From Azospirillaceae bacterium (lineage in GTDB: Bacteria > Pseudomonadota > Alphaproteobacteria > Azospirillales > Azospirillaceae): 64,000 nucleotides of DNA. Location of the stretch: NCBI GenBank assembly GCA_035645145.1, contig DASQNC010000016.1, positions 1 to 64,000 on the forward strand, in the 5' to 3' direction. Shown here piece by piece: positions 1 to 7,773 of the stretch (its first letter is position 1; the number at the start of each line of letters is the position of its first letter). The notes below the pieces were generated by a model, which did not search any database, was not told the DNA's origin, and saw only the letters and a list, made by a program, of their open reading frames with translations. Position numbers and translations under genes: made by a program.

Positions 1-1
1 C

Positions 2-226
2 GGCATCGACCCGCACACGGTCAGCCCGCACGTGCTGCGCCACGCCTTCGCCACGCACCTGCTCGATCACGGCGCCGACCTGCGCGCCGTGCAGAAGATG
101 CTGGGCCACGCCGACATCGCGACGACCCAGATCTACACCCATGTGGTGACCGACCGGCTGCGCAAGGTGGTCAACGAACACCACCCGCTCGCCCGCACGC
201 CGGAAAAGGACCCGGCGGACGGCTGA
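2..226 (+). CDS. xerD: Tyrosine recombinase XerC/XerD, 3' end only
   Basis: The gene runs in from outside the window; 74 C-terminal residues are visible. They contain the catalytic core of Xer recombinases: the HxLRH box ([12 protein letters not shown]), the LGH histidine ([11 protein letters not shown]) and the tyrosine nucleophile in IYTHV, followed by a short tail. XerC/XerD cut and rejoin dif sites to resolve chromosome dimers. The wording of the boxes fits chromosomal XerD best, but XerC or an integrase cannot be excluded from the C-terminus alone. The last 80 or so bases are duplicated at 1291-1381. Confidence 0.85.
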   Translation, partial: GIDPHTVSPHVLRHAFATHLLDHGADLRAVQKMLGHADIATTQIYTHVVTDRLRKVVNEHHPLARTPEKDPADG

Positions 227-624
227 GCGCCGACACGCTCGCCCACCGTCGGCCAATAGTTCGGCGGTAGGAAGGCGCGCTAGGCGCAGCCCAGGCGGCG
301 CCCCAATTGACCTCGCAGCACTCTGACCACCCAGGCCGTCGGCATGAACGATCTGGACCGCGGGCGGTGTGGATTTTGCCGACTGCGAGCAAGCCCCCCC
401 TTCGCAGCCCGCCCCCTTTTGAAGAACGCAAGCCCGAGGGGTGACGTAAGCCACCACCTTCCGTCCGCTACCGTATTTCGCAGTATCGCACACCAGAGGC
501 CAAGGGAGCCCCGACGGTAAGTCCACCAGCTGAGATTTCCTGTACCACCTACCAGTAAATTCATAATTTTCAACAGCAGCATGGAGCTGCCAAAATTAAC
601 AATACTCGACACAAGGACAGGACC
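227..624. other. Intergenic stretch with a decayed scfR-like fossil
   Basis: No gene is seen here. Positions 258-362 resemble, with gaps, the 3' part of scfR (compare 2170-2300): both carry a gaaggcgcgct block, a cagcccaggcg-like block and a caggcc(g/a)tcggcat(g/a) block in the same order. This looks like an older, more decayed copy than the one at 994-1290. Positions 400-530 are similar to 1525-1650 in the second unit. A cataat hexamer (562-567) and a small hairpin (576-590) precede the small gene. Confidence 0.5.
562..590 (+). promoter_or_regulatory. Candidate -10 box and leader hairpin of small gene A
   Basis: A cataat hexamer (562-567) is followed by a 5-bp stem, gcagc/gctgc (576-580 with 586-590), around a 5-nt loop. 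Copy B has the same hexamer (1674-1679) and the same stem (1688-1702) with a different loop. Conservation between diverged copies suggests a promoter and a leader structure; no clear -35 box was identified. Confidence 0.35.
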
Positions 625-957
625 ATGAATAACATCACTGAGATTGGCAAGATCACCAAACGAGTTGCAGGCAGCACCACGGCCAGCGAAATTATCAGCC
701 CAGAGGAAAATTGGGGCGGAGTTGCTATCAAAACCCTATATCTTCAGGCATCACACACCGGTGGCGATGCATATATTTTCGCAGCTAAGAAAACCCCAAG
801 CGTCGGCTCAAACGAACGAATCGTTCTTATGACTTCCGGCACGCACAGTGTCGTTGGACTTCCGCATCCTATCCGACTCCCGCCGGGCTTTGGCCTCTAC
901 ATTATCACCACCTCCACAACCGGTGGCGCACTCGTCACCTACGACCTGGAAGACTAA
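625..957 (+). CDS. Unknown small protein, copy A of a duplicated pair
   Basis: 110 residues, not recognised. It has no signal peptide, transmembrane segment or cysteine. The pattern is alternating hydrophobic and polar, suggesting a small beta-rich fold. It shares with copy B (1734-2069) the N-terminal motif TEIGxxxKRVxG, an IKT motif near residue 35, an ERIxL motif, and a C-terminal RLPPGxGLxI ... VTYDLE block. A ribosome site (aggacagg) precedes the ATG. The gene has visibly more A+T than its neighbours. The C-terminal block is the best conserved part, so it is probably a real, selected protein. A phage-type structural or decoration role is only a guess. Confidence 0.75.
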   Translation: MNNITEIGKITKRVAGSTTASEIISPEENWGGVAIKTLYLQASHTGGDAYIFAAKKTPSVGSNERIVLMTSGTHSVVGLPHPIRLPPGFGLYIITTSTTGGALVTYDLED

Positions 958-966
958 TGAGGCAGG

Positions 967-991
967 CCGGACGGGGCATTGCCCCGTCCGG
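967..991. terminator. Hairpin after small gene A
   Basis: Perfect 12-bp inverted repeat ccggacggggca/tgccccgtccgg with a one-base loop, just after the stop codon of copy A and at the 3' end of the scfR remnant. There is no T run. The matching hairpin of unit 2 (2076-2106) has changed bases but kept the pairing, which supports function as a shared terminator of convergent genes. Confidence 0.55.
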
Positions 992-993
992 TC

Positions 994-1290
994 CTACCCC
1001 ACCCCGATCTGGGCGTAGCTGCTCAGGCCGCGCACATGCTCGTCCACCACCAGCCGGTGGTTCAGCGGCGGAAGGCACGCTGGGCGCAGTCGAGGCGCGG
1101 GCACAGGCGGCAGTTGACCCCGATGGGCGTGGCCGCGCTCCGGTTGCCCAGGTCCAGGCCATCGGCATAGACGATCTGGGCTGCGTGCTGCACGTCGCAG
1201 CCCAGCGCGATGGCGAACTGGCGCGGCGGCACCTTCCACCCGGCCCCGGCGTTGGTCACCGTGCGCGCCACCGACAGGTAGGTCGTGCCG
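994..1290 (-). pseudogene. Truncated scfR 3' fragment
   Basis: Matches the last ~100 codons of the intact scfR gene (2106-2403) at over 90 percent by eye. It lacks everything upstream and ends at the duplication junction. One G is missing near 1063-1070 (cggcggaagg against cggcgggaagg in the intact gene), which shifts the frame just after the cysteine cluster. There is no start and no room for a promoter, so it should be inert. Confidence 0.85.
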
Positions 1291-1381
1291 TACCCACATT
1301 GTGACCGACCGGCTGCGCAAGGTGGTCAACGAACACCACCCGCTGGCGCGCACGCCGGAAAAGGACCGGGCGGACGGCTGA
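1291..1381 (+). pseudogene. Truncated xerD 3' fragment
   Basis: Repeats the last ~80 bases of the recombinase gene, including its stop codon, with about three substitutions. Without the catalytic boxes it cannot encode a recombinase. It marks the left edge of the second duplication unit. Confidence 0.85.
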
Positions 1382-1733
1382 CCACCAATAGGCTCGTCCG
1401 CCGCTGGCCAATAGTTCAACGGAAGGCGCGTTAGGCGCAGCCCAGGCCGTCGGCATGAACAATCTGGCCCCCGGGTGGCGCGGACCTTGCCGACTGCGCG
1501 TGAGCCCCCCCCCCCTACAGCCCCTCTCTTCCTAAGAACGCGAGATGGTGGGGTGACGTAAGCCACCACACCCTGTCCGCCACTGCATTTCGAAGCACCG
1601 CACACCAGAGTCCAGGGAAGCTCCAGCGGTAAGTCCACGCATTGAGTTTATATGTACCGCACAGAAGCCAATTCATAATATCCAACTGCAGCACAGAGCT
1701 GCGAAAGCAACAAACATCAACCAAGAGGACAAA
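1382..1733. other. Intergenic stretch of unit 2 with scfR-like fossil
   Basis: No gene is seen. It is related to 227-624. Positions 1412-1475 carry the same decayed scfR-like blocks as 258-362, but with an internal deletion that joins the cagcccagg and ccgtcggcat blocks. It also holds a C-rich run near 1507-1514, a cataat hexamer (1674-1679) and the gcagc/gctgc hairpin (1688-1702). Confidence 0.5.
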
Positions 1734-2069
1734 ATGGCCAAGGCAACTGAAATCGGGACGCTTTTCAAACGCGTGCAAGGAACGAATCCGGCTGCACTAG
1801 TCATTCACCCCAACCAAAACCCTAGCGGCATCATCATCAAGACCATGACCATTGAAAATGCAGCAAATTCTTCTGTAACCGTTTTTGCCAGCGCTAAAGA
1901 CGGAATCCAAAACAACGCTGATGAACGCATTCTTCTGCATGTGGGCGGGGCCGCTCAAAGCGTCAACACCCTTCCTTATCCTGTCCGACTCCCCCCCGGG
2001 ATGGGCCTCTTTATCAGCGCCCCGGCCGCAGGTGGCGGTGTGTACGTCACCTACGACCTGGAGAACTAA
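1734..2069 (+). CDS. Unknown small protein, copy B of a duplicated pair
   Basis: 111 residues and clearly homologous to copy A (625-957): same length, same N-terminal TEIGxxxKRVxG, a shared IKT and ERILL core, and the C-terminal RLPPGMGLFIS ... VTYDLEN block. The central 50 residues differ strongly. There are no cysteines, membrane segments or signal peptide. An agagga ribosome site lies a few bases before the ATG. The gene ends against a hairpin (2076-2106) and converges on scfR. Function unknown. The flanking non-coding DNA of the two copies is more alike than the coding DNA, so the proteins appear to have diverged fast. Confidence 0.75.
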   Translation: MAKATEIGTLFKRVQGTNPAALVIHPNQNPSGIIIKTMTIENAANSSVTVFASAKDGIQNNADERILLHVGGAAQSVNTLPYPVRLPPGMGLFISAPAAGGGVYVTYDLEN

Positions 2070-2075
2070 TGAGGC

Positions 2076-2106
2076 GGGCCGGGCGGGGCGATGCCCCGCC
2101 CGGCCC
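2076..2106. terminator. Bidirectional hairpin between small gene B and scfR
   Basis: Perfect 14-bp inverted repeat gggccgggcggggc/gccccgcccggccc with a 3-base loop, between the convergent stop codons of copy B and scfR. It has no T run. It probably terminates both genes. Confidence 0.6.
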
Positions 2107-3575
2107 TACCCCACACCGATCTGGGCGTAGCTGCTCAGGCCCCGCACATGCTCGTCCACCACCAGCCGGTGGTTGAGCGGCGGGAAGGCGCGCTGGGTGC
2201 AGTCCAGGCGCGGGCACAGGCGGCAGTTGACCCCAATGGGCGTGGCCGCGCTCCGGCTCCCGAGATCCAGGCCATCGGCATAGACGATCTGCGCCGCGTG
2301 CTGCACGTCGCAGCCCAGCGCGATGGCGAACTGGCGCGGCGGCACCTTCCATCCGGCCCCGGCGTTGGTCACCGTGCGCGCCACCGACAGGTAGGTCGTG
2401 CCGTCGGGCATCTGGGCCAACTGCGTGTGCAGCCGGCCCGGCGTCCGGAAGGCGTCGTGCACATTCCAGCGCGGGCAGGCCCCGCCGAACCGGGCGAAGT
2501 GGAAGCCGGGATCGGCGGAGAAGCGCTTGGACACGTTGCCCGCCGTGTCCACGCGAATCATGAAGAAGGGGACGCCCCTGGCGCCTGGCCGCTGCAACGT
2601 GGTCAGCCGGTGGCTCACCTGCTCGAAGCTGACGCCGAACCGGCTTTGCAGAACCTCCAGGTCGTAGCGCAGGGTGCGCGCGGCCTCCAGGAACCGGCCG
2701 TAGGGCATCATCACCGCGGCGGCGAAGTAGCTGGAGAGGCCCATCAGCAACAGCCGGCGGGCGGCGTCCGACGCCAGCTCCGCCCGCTCCACCAGCCCTT
2801 CCAATAGGTCGCGGTGCTTCAGCAGGGCCACCTGCCCCGCCACCGCAAAGACCCGGCCGGAGGGCGGCAGCATTTCCGACACCAGAAGCCGCCGGGAATG
2901 CCGGTCGAAGCGGCGGGTGGTCTGGCCCATCACCTCCAGAGGCATCAGGCGCACCCGCACGCCATGGGTGCGGTCCAAATAGCGCGACAGGCTGCCGTAC
3001 AGGTCGGCCGCGTCGAGGTCGCCATCGATCCACAGCGCCTCGGCCGCCTGCTCCAACTCCGGGAAATGGTTGCCGCGGGCCTGGAACGCCTCGCCCACCT
3101 CCTCCTGCGGGAAGGCGCCCGACGCCGCGATGGCGGCCCGGTCGCCGCCGCCCTCCCGGCCCAGCGCATCGCCGCCGGCCACCCGTTCGGCCAAGCCCTG
3201 CAAATCCTCGCGCGCCTCGCGGTAGGCGCGGTAGAGCGTCAGGAACGCCTGGCCCAGGGCGGGGGCGGCGGCGGCCACCTCCTTCAGGTCCTGCCCCTTC
3301 ACGTCGGCGTGTTCGAACAGGGGATCGGCCAGCACCTCGCGCAGGCCGGCGACCAGGCGTCCCTCCTCGTCCTCGGCAAAGGCGGCGAGGTCCACGTCGA
3401 AGGTCTGGCCCAACTTGATCAGAAGCGGGACAGTCAGGGCGCGCTGGTTGTTTTCGATCAGATTCAGATAGCTGGGGCTGATGCCGAGCTGCTCGGCCAT
3501 CTGCGCCTGCGTCAGCCGCAGGTCGCGCCGGAGCCGCCGCACCTTGTGTCCCAGGATCGCCTTCCGCTCCGCCAA
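2106..3575 (-). CDS. ScfR/RamB-type short-chain acyl-CoA-responsive regulator
   Basis: 489 residues, full length for the family. The N-terminus is an XRE helix-turn-helix (about residues 8-63; QAQMAEQLGISPSYLNLIEN is the recognition region). A middle IrrE/DUF955-like domain follows, then the ScfR C-terminal domain with a cysteine cluster (C451, C454, C459). In Sinorhizobium, Mycobacterium and Corynebacterium, members control glyoxylate-shunt or propionate genes and sense acyl-CoAs. It is transcribed away from aceA across a 227-bp control region, so regulation of aceA and itself is the likely job. The 3' end is part of the local duplication, but this copy is intact. Confidence 0.85.
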   Translation of the reverse strand: MAERKAILGHKVRRLRRDLRLTQAQMAEQLGISPSYLNLIENNQRALTVPLLIKLGQTFDVDLAAFAEDEEGRLVAGLREVLADPLFEHADVKGQDLKEVAAAAPALGQAFLTLYRAYREAREDLQGLAERVAGGDALGREGGGDRAAIAASGAFPQEEVGEAFQARGNHFPELEQAAEALWIDGDLDAADLYGSLSRYLDRTHGVRVRLMPLEVMGQTTRRFDRHSRRLLVSEMLPPSGRVFAVAGQVALLKHRDLLEGLVERAELASDAARRLLLMGLSSYFAAAVMMPYGRFLEAARTLRYDLEVLQSRFGVSFEQVSHRLTTLQRPGARGVPFFMIRVDTAGNVSKRFSADPGFHFARFGGACPRWNVHDAFRTPGRLHTQLAQMPDGTTYLSVARTVTNAGAGWKVPPRQFAIALGCDVQHAAQIVYADGLDLGSRSAATPIGVNCRLCPRLDCTQRAFPPLNHRLVVDEHVRGLSSYAQIGVG

Positions 3576-3802
3576 GCCGCCCCCCGAATCCGATCTTCCC
3601 CCGACCTCCCGGTGTGCCCCGAACGGCCAGGAAAGTTACAAATATTACATCATCACAGATGTAAACACGCAGACAGTGACAACAAGACCTCTTTCCCGTC
3701 AATGACTTATTGCCGACCCGCGTTGTTGTGCACGAGAGTTGACACGTACCGCAGCGCACCATCGGGTACGCCGCGGAAAACGATCAAGGGGAACACGAGA
3801 CG
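3576..3802. promoter_or_regulatory. Divergent scfR-aceA control region
   Basis: This 227-bp region holds an A+T-rich patch with the imperfect palindrome ttacaaatattac (3636-3648) followed by related tgtaa elements up to about 3665, a plausible binding site for the adjacent regulator. A ttgaca hexamer (3739-3744) could be the -35 box of aceA; the -10 box is weak. Assignment is inference. Confidence 0.35.
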
Positions 3803-5098
3803 ATGGCACCGCTTGACCAGGGCCGCACCGGCAACGGAACCGAGACGGACATCCATGCCCGCCGCTTCGACGGCATCCGGCGCGACTACGGCATGGACGA
3901 GGTCAAGCGCCTGTCCGGGTCCGTGCAAATCCAATACACCCTGGCCGAGATGGGCGCGCGGCGCCTGTGGGAGCTTCTGCACACCCGGCCCTACGTCCAC
4001 TCGCTGGGGGCCTTCACCGGCAACCAGGCGGTGCAGCAGGTCAAGGCGGGGCTGGAGGCGATCTACCTGTCCGGCTGGCAGGTGGCGGCGGATGCCAACC
4101 TCGCCGGCCAGATGTACCCGGACCAGAGCCTGTATCCTGCGAATTCGGTCCCGGCGGTGGTCAAGCGGATCAACAACGCGCTGCAACGCGCCGACCAGAT
4201 CCACACCATGGAGGGCAAACCCGGCCCGTACTGGTTCGCGCCGATCGTGGCCGACGCCGAGGCCGGGTTCGGCGGCCCGCTGAACGCCTTCGAACTGATG
4301 AAGGCGATGATCGAGGCCGGGGCGGCCGGCGTCCACTTCGAGGACCAGTTGGCGTCGGAGAAGAAGTGCGGCCATCTCGGCGGCAAGGTGCTGATCCCGA
4401 CCCAGCAGTTCATCCGCATCCTGAACGCGGCCCGGCTGGGCGCCGACGTGTGCGGCACCTCGACCCTGGTGGTCGCCCGCACCGATGCCGAGAGCGCACA
4501 GCTCCTCACCTCCGACATCGACGAGCGGGACCATCCGTTCATCGACTTCGACCGCGGCCGCACGCCGGAGGGCTTCTACCACCTGAAGCCCGGCCTGGGC
4601 GTGGACCATTGCATCGCCCGCGGCCTCGCCTATGCGCCCTACGCCGACCTTTTGTGGTGGGAAACCTCGAAGCCCAACCTGGACGAGGCGCGCCGCTTCG
4701 CCGAGGCCATCCACAAGCGGTTCCCGGGCAAGCTCCTGGCCTACAACTGCTCGCCCAGCTTCAACTGGCGGGCCAACCTGGACCCGGACACCATCGCCCG
4801 CTTCCAGCAGGAGCTGGGCGCCCTGGGCTACAAGTTCCAGTTCGTGACGCTGGCCAGCTTCCACGCCACCAACCTGGCCGCCTTCGAACTGGCCAAGGGC
4901 TACAAGGCCCGCGGCATGGCCGCCTACTCCGAGATGCAGGAACGCGAGTTCGCCGCCGAGAAGGACGGCTTCACCGCGGTCAAGCACCAGCGCGAAGTCG
5001 GCACCGGCTACTTCGACGCGGTCAGCCTTGCGATCTCGGGCGGGCAGTCATCCACGACGGCCATGAAGGACTCCACCGAGAGCGCGCAGTTCCACTGA
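3803..5098 (+). CDS. aceA: Isocitrate lyase
   Basis: 431 residues, the usual length of the short bacterial class. It splits isocitrate to glyoxylate and succinate, the first step of the glyoxylate shunt. The catalytic signature KKCGHLGGK lies at 187-195 with the active cysteine at 189; the metal-binding DAEAGFGG is at 151-158. The start ATG follows a gggaacacgag stretch. It is divergent from the ScfR-type regulator, and malate synthase lies downstream past a small DUF4170 gene, so the pathway is clustered. A hairpin follows the stop codon. Confidence 0.97.
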   Translation: MAPLDQGRTGNGTETDIHARRFDGIRRDYGMDEVKRLSGSVQIQYTLAEMGARRLWELLHTRPYVHSLGAFTGNQAVQQVKAGLEAIYLSGWQVAADANLAGQMYPDQSLYPANSVPAVVKRINNALQRADQIHTMEGKPGPYWFAPIVADAEAGFGGPLNAFELMKAMIEAGAAGVHFEDQLASEKKCGHLGGKVLIPTQQFIRILNAARLGADVCGTSTLVVARTDAESAQLLTSDIDERDHPFIDFDRGRTPEGFYHLKPGLGVDHCIARGLAYAPYADLLWWETSKPNLDEARRFAEAIHKRFPGKLLAYNCSPSFNWRANLDPDTIARFQQELGALGYKFQFVTLASFHATNLAAFELAKGYKARGMAAYSEMQEREFAAEKDGFTAVKHQREVGTGYFDAVSLAISGGQSSTTAMKDSTESAQFH

Positions 5099-5137
5099 GA
5101 TCCGCGTGATGCGGCTCCTCGAGCCGCACCCCGTGGT

Positions 5138-5187
5138 GGGCCGCCCCGCAGATGAGCCCCGATGGACGGGCCGGGGCGGCCCTTTTC
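5138..5187 (+). terminator. Probable terminator after aceA
   Basis: Inverted repeat gggccgcccc/ggggcggccc (5138-5147 with 5173-5182) followed by tttt. The loop is about 25 nt. A second small stem, gcggctc/gagccgc (5111-5127), sits just after the aceA stop. Confidence 0.5.
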
Positions 5188-5220
5188 CTTCCAAGGCACC
5201 ACGAGCGCAGGAGGGCGGAC

Positions 5221-5412
5221 ATGATTGGCACACGTTTCTGGGTGGTCGGGGGCGAGTACACCGACACCCGCTTCATCCGGATGCGGGACGGGACCCAGGA
5301 GGTCTTCGGTCCCTTTGCGGACTACGAGGCCGCGCGATCGAAGTGGCAGGAACGCGCCGTTGCCACCCGCTCCCGCGCCTGCGCCCGCTTCACCATCGCC
5401 CGCGAAGGGTGA
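5221..5412 (+). CDS. DUF4170 family small protein
   Basis: 63 residues starting [18 protein letters not shown], with the family pattern of an N-terminal WVVGGEYTD block, a central GPF-x-DYEAA block and a basic C-terminus. The ATG at 5221 is chosen over an upstream start at 5152 because a good ribosome site (aggaggg) lies 5-10 bases before it and the family begins here. The function of DUF4170 is unknown. It sits between isocitrate lyase and malate synthase but is separated from aceA by a probable terminator. Confidence 0.8.
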   Translation: MIGTRFWVVGGEYTDTRFIRMRDGTQEVFGPFADYEAARSKWQERAVATRSRACARFTIAREG

Positions 5413-5569
5413 GGCATACACGAACGAACACCGGGGGACGGCCGGCCGGCGGTGGGCCGGCCCGCCTCCGGTGACGTCCGGCGGACAGCTTTGTGGTACC
5501 CCTCTTGCCCGCGCACGGCGCCACCGGCCCTGCTTAAATGAAGACAAACCCAAAGGGAGCCCCCCAGCC

Positions 5570-7198
5570 ATGACCGCCGCCCCCGTTCCGCCCAGCGCGC
5601 CCGCCCTGCCCGGCGTCGAAATCCGCGGGACCATGAAGCCCGGCTACGAGCGGATCCTGACGCCCGAGGCGTTGGCCTTCGTGGTGGACCTGGAGCGCCG
5701 GTTCGGGACCGAACGGCGGAGGCTCCTGGATCTGCGGGCCGAGCGGCAGAAGCGGCTGGACGCGGGCGAAAAGCCGGACTTCCTGCCGGAGACCGCCGCC
5801 ATCCGTGCCGCCGACTGGACCATCGGGCCCCTGCCGCGCGACCTCCAGGACCGGAGGGTGGAGATCACCGGGCCGGTGGACCGCAAGATGGTCATCAACG
5901 CGCTGAACAGCGGCGCGAAGGTGTTCATGGCGGACTTCGAGGACAGCAACACCCCGACCTGGACCAACCAGATCGAGGGCCAGATCAACCTGCGCGACGC
6001 GGTGCGGCGGGAGATCACCTTCACCGACCCCGGGTCGGGCAAGAACTACCGGCTGAACGACGCGGTCGCCGTGCTGAAGGTGCGTCCCCGCGGTTGGCAC
6101 CTGGAGGAAAAGCACGTGCTGGTGGACGGGCGGCCCATGTCGGGCGGGCTGTTCGACTTCGGCCTGTACGCCTTCCACAACGCGCGCGAGCTGCTGGAGC
6201 GCGGGTCCGGCCCGTACTTCTACCTGCCGAAGATGGAAAGCCATCTGGAGGCGCGGCTTTGGAACCTCGTGTTCCTGCATGCCGAGCGGCACCTTGGACT
6301 GCCCACGGGCACCATCAAGGCAACGGTGCTGATCGAGACGATCCTCGCCGCCTTCGAGATGGACGAGATCCTGTGGGAGCTGCGGGAGCATTCGGCCGGG
6401 CTGAACTGCGGCCGCTGGGACTACATCTTCAGCTTCATCAAGAAGCTGCGCAACGACCCGGCCGCGGTCATGCCGGACCGGGCCGAAGTGAGGATGACGA
6501 CGCACTTCCTGCGCTCGTACTCGCTGCTCGCCATCAAAACCTGCCACCGCCGCAACGCGCCCGCCATCGGCGGCATGGCGGCCTTCATTCCGGTCAAGGA
6601 CGACGCGGAGGCCAATGAAAGGGCCTTCGCCCAGGTGCGCGCGGACAAGGAGCGCGAGGCGTCGGACGGGCACGACGGCACCTGGGTGGCGCATCCCGGC
6701 CTCGTGCCGGTGGCGATGGAATGCTTCGACCGCCACATGCCGACGCCGAACCAGATCCACCGCCAGCGGGACGATGTGGCCGTGACCGCGGCCGATCTCC
6801 TGAAGATCCCCGGGGGACCGAAGACCGAAGCCGGTCTGCGCATGAACATCGCCGTGGGCATCGGCTACATCGAGGCGTGGCTGCGCGGCGTGGGTTGTGT
6901 GCCGCTGTTCAACCTGATGGAGGACGCGGCCACGGCGGAAATCAGCCGGACCCAGGTGTGGCAGTGGCTGCACAGGGGCGCCAGGCTCGACGACGGGCGC
7001 CCGGTGGACATGGCCCTTGTGGACAGGACCATCGCCGAGGAGTTGGACGCCTGGAAGGCGCGCGTGGGCGAAAACCGCTTCGGCGCGGGCCGCTACCGGG
7101 AGGCCGCGGACATGATGCGCAGGCTCATCGCCGAAACCGAGTTCACCGAGTTCCTGACCCTGCCCGCCTACGACACCATCGTCAGGGCAGGCGCATAA
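5570..7198 (+). CDS. aceB: Malate synthase A
   Basis: 542 residues, matching the A-type enzyme (about 530). It condenses glyoxylate with acetyl-CoA to malate, completing the glyoxylate shunt. Recognisable blocks are [57 protein letters not shown] (catalytic and Mg-binding region) and [16 protein letters not shown]. The ATG at 5570 follows aaagggag and matches the family start, although the frame is open further upstream. A strong perfect hairpin follows. It presumably responds with aceA to acetate or C2 growth. Confidence 0.97.
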   Translation: MTAAPVPPSAPALPGVEIRGTMKPGYERILTPEALAFVVDLERRFGTERRRLLDLRAERQKRLDAGEKPDFLPETAAIRAADWTIGPLPRDLQDRRVEITGPVDRKMVINALNSGAKVFMADFEDSNTPTWTNQIEGQINLRDAVRREITFTDPGSGKNYRLNDAVAVLKVRPRGWHLEEKHVLVDGRPMSGGLFDFGLYAFHNARELLERGSGPYFYLPKMESHLEARLWNLVFLHAERHLGLPTGTIKATVLIETILAAFEMDEILWELREHSAGLNCGRWDYIFSFIKKLRNDPAAVMPDRAEVRMTTHFLRSYSLLAIKTCHRRNAPAIGGMAAFIPVKDDAEANERAFAQVRADKEREASDGHDGTWVAHPGLVPVAMECFDRHMPTPNQIHRQRDDVAVTAADLLKIPGGPKTEAGLRMNIAVGIGYIEAWLRGVGCVPLFNLMEDAATAEISRTQVWQWLHRGARLDDGRPVDMALVDRTIAEELDAWKARVGENRFGAGRYREAADMMRRLIAETEFTEFLTLPAYDTIVRAGA

Positions 7199-7200
7199 CG

Positions 7201-7242
7201 GCGAAACCCCTCCCCCACGCGAACGTGGGGGAGGGGTTTCGC
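7201..7242. terminator. Bidirectional terminator between aceB and ptsN
   Basis: Perfect 19-bp inverted repeat (7201-7219 with 7224-7242) with loop cgaa. It lies between the convergent stops of aceB and ptsN. The stem ends in aaac/gttt, giving a short U or A tract in either direction. Confidence 0.65.
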
Positions 7243-7268
7243 ATTTCCCCAGAAACCGGCCGTCGCCC

Positions 7269-7727
7269 CTACGCCGCGCGGCTGGACTCGGTGTTGGTCA
7301 GAAGCGCGTAGATGGCGTCGGCACTGTCGGCGCCGCGCAGCTTCTCGCACATGTGGGTGTCGCGCAGCAGGCGCGACACCCGCGCCAGCGCCTTCAAATG
7401 GTCGGCGCCCGCCTGTTCCGGCGCCAACAGAAGGAACATCAAGTCCACCGGCTGCTCGTCGATGGAGTCGAAGTCGATCGGCCGCTCCAACCGCGCGAAC
7501 AGGCCGTAGACATTGTCGAGGGTGGGCAGCTTGCCGTGGGGAATGGCAATGCCGTGCCCGACGCCGGTGGTACCAAGGCGTTCGCGCTCCAGCAGCACGT
7601 CGAACACCGCCCGCTCGTGCTGGCCCGTCAGCTCGGCGGCCTTCCGGGCAAGCTCCTGCAACGCCTGTTTCTTCGAGTTGGCGCGCAGGTTGGGGATGAT
7701 GCTCTTCGGCGTCACAAGATCGATCAT
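7269..7727 (-). CDS. ptsN: Nitrogen-regulatory PTS protein EIIA(Ntr)
   Basis: 152 residues, single EIIA type-2 domain. The phosphoryl-accepting histidine is H64 in GHGIAIPHGKL. EIIA(Ntr) receives phosphate from NPr and EI(Ntr) and tunes potassium, nitrogen and carbon responses; it is not a sugar importer. The ATG at 7727 (MIDLVTPKSII) is the conserved family start; the open frame reaches further upstream without similarity. It is the last gene of the minus-strand lptC-lptA-lptB-rpoN-hpf-ptsN series, a classic order in proteobacteria. Confidence 0.93.
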   Translation of the reverse strand: MIDLVTPKSIIPNLRANSKKQALQELARKAAELTGQHERAVFDVLLERERLGTTGVGHGIAIPHGKLPTLDNVYGLFARLERPIDFDSIDEQPVDLMFLLLAPEQAGADHLKALARVSRLLRDTHMCEKLRGADSADAIYALLTNTESSRAA

Positions 7728-7773
7728 AGGGTATCCGGCACGATAGGGTGTCCGAGACCGGGGGTCGGCCTGC

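Larger units (their letters stand above)
135..1290. repeat. Tandem duplication, unit 1
   Basis: This unit holds the xerD 3' end, an intergenic stretch, a small gene (625-957) and a truncated 3' end of the scfR gene. The same order recurs at 1291-2403. By eye the xerD-derived ends differ at about three positions in 80, and the scfR-derived parts match at over 90 percent. The small genes between them are much more diverged. The junction at about 1290/1291 joins scfR 3' sequence to xerD 3' sequence, as a head-to-tail duplication would. Confidence 0.85.
1291..2403. repeat. Tandem duplication, unit 2
   Basis: Second unit: xerD 3' fragment (1291-1381), intergenic stretch, small gene copy B (1734-2069) and the 3' end of the intact scfR gene. 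Its right edge is taken where similarity to unit 1 stops, at about 2403 inside scfR. See 135-1290 for the comparison. Confidence 0.85.

Noticed and set aside
135-2403. Insertion sequence or integrative element near the recombinase gene
   Set aside because: No transposase, terminal inverted repeats or att-like direct repeats beyond the duplication itself; the recombinase C-terminus fits a housekeeping Xer protein, though most of it is outside the window.
2047-3762. 571-codon open frame on the minus strand over scfR
   Set aside because: Shadow frame in high-GC DNA; its translation is low-complexity G/R/P-rich, while the 2106-3575 frame encodes a clear ScfR protein.
7201-7242. CRISPR repeat or REP element
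   Set aside because: A single perfect inverted repeat between convergent genes, not repeated nearby; a terminator is simpler.
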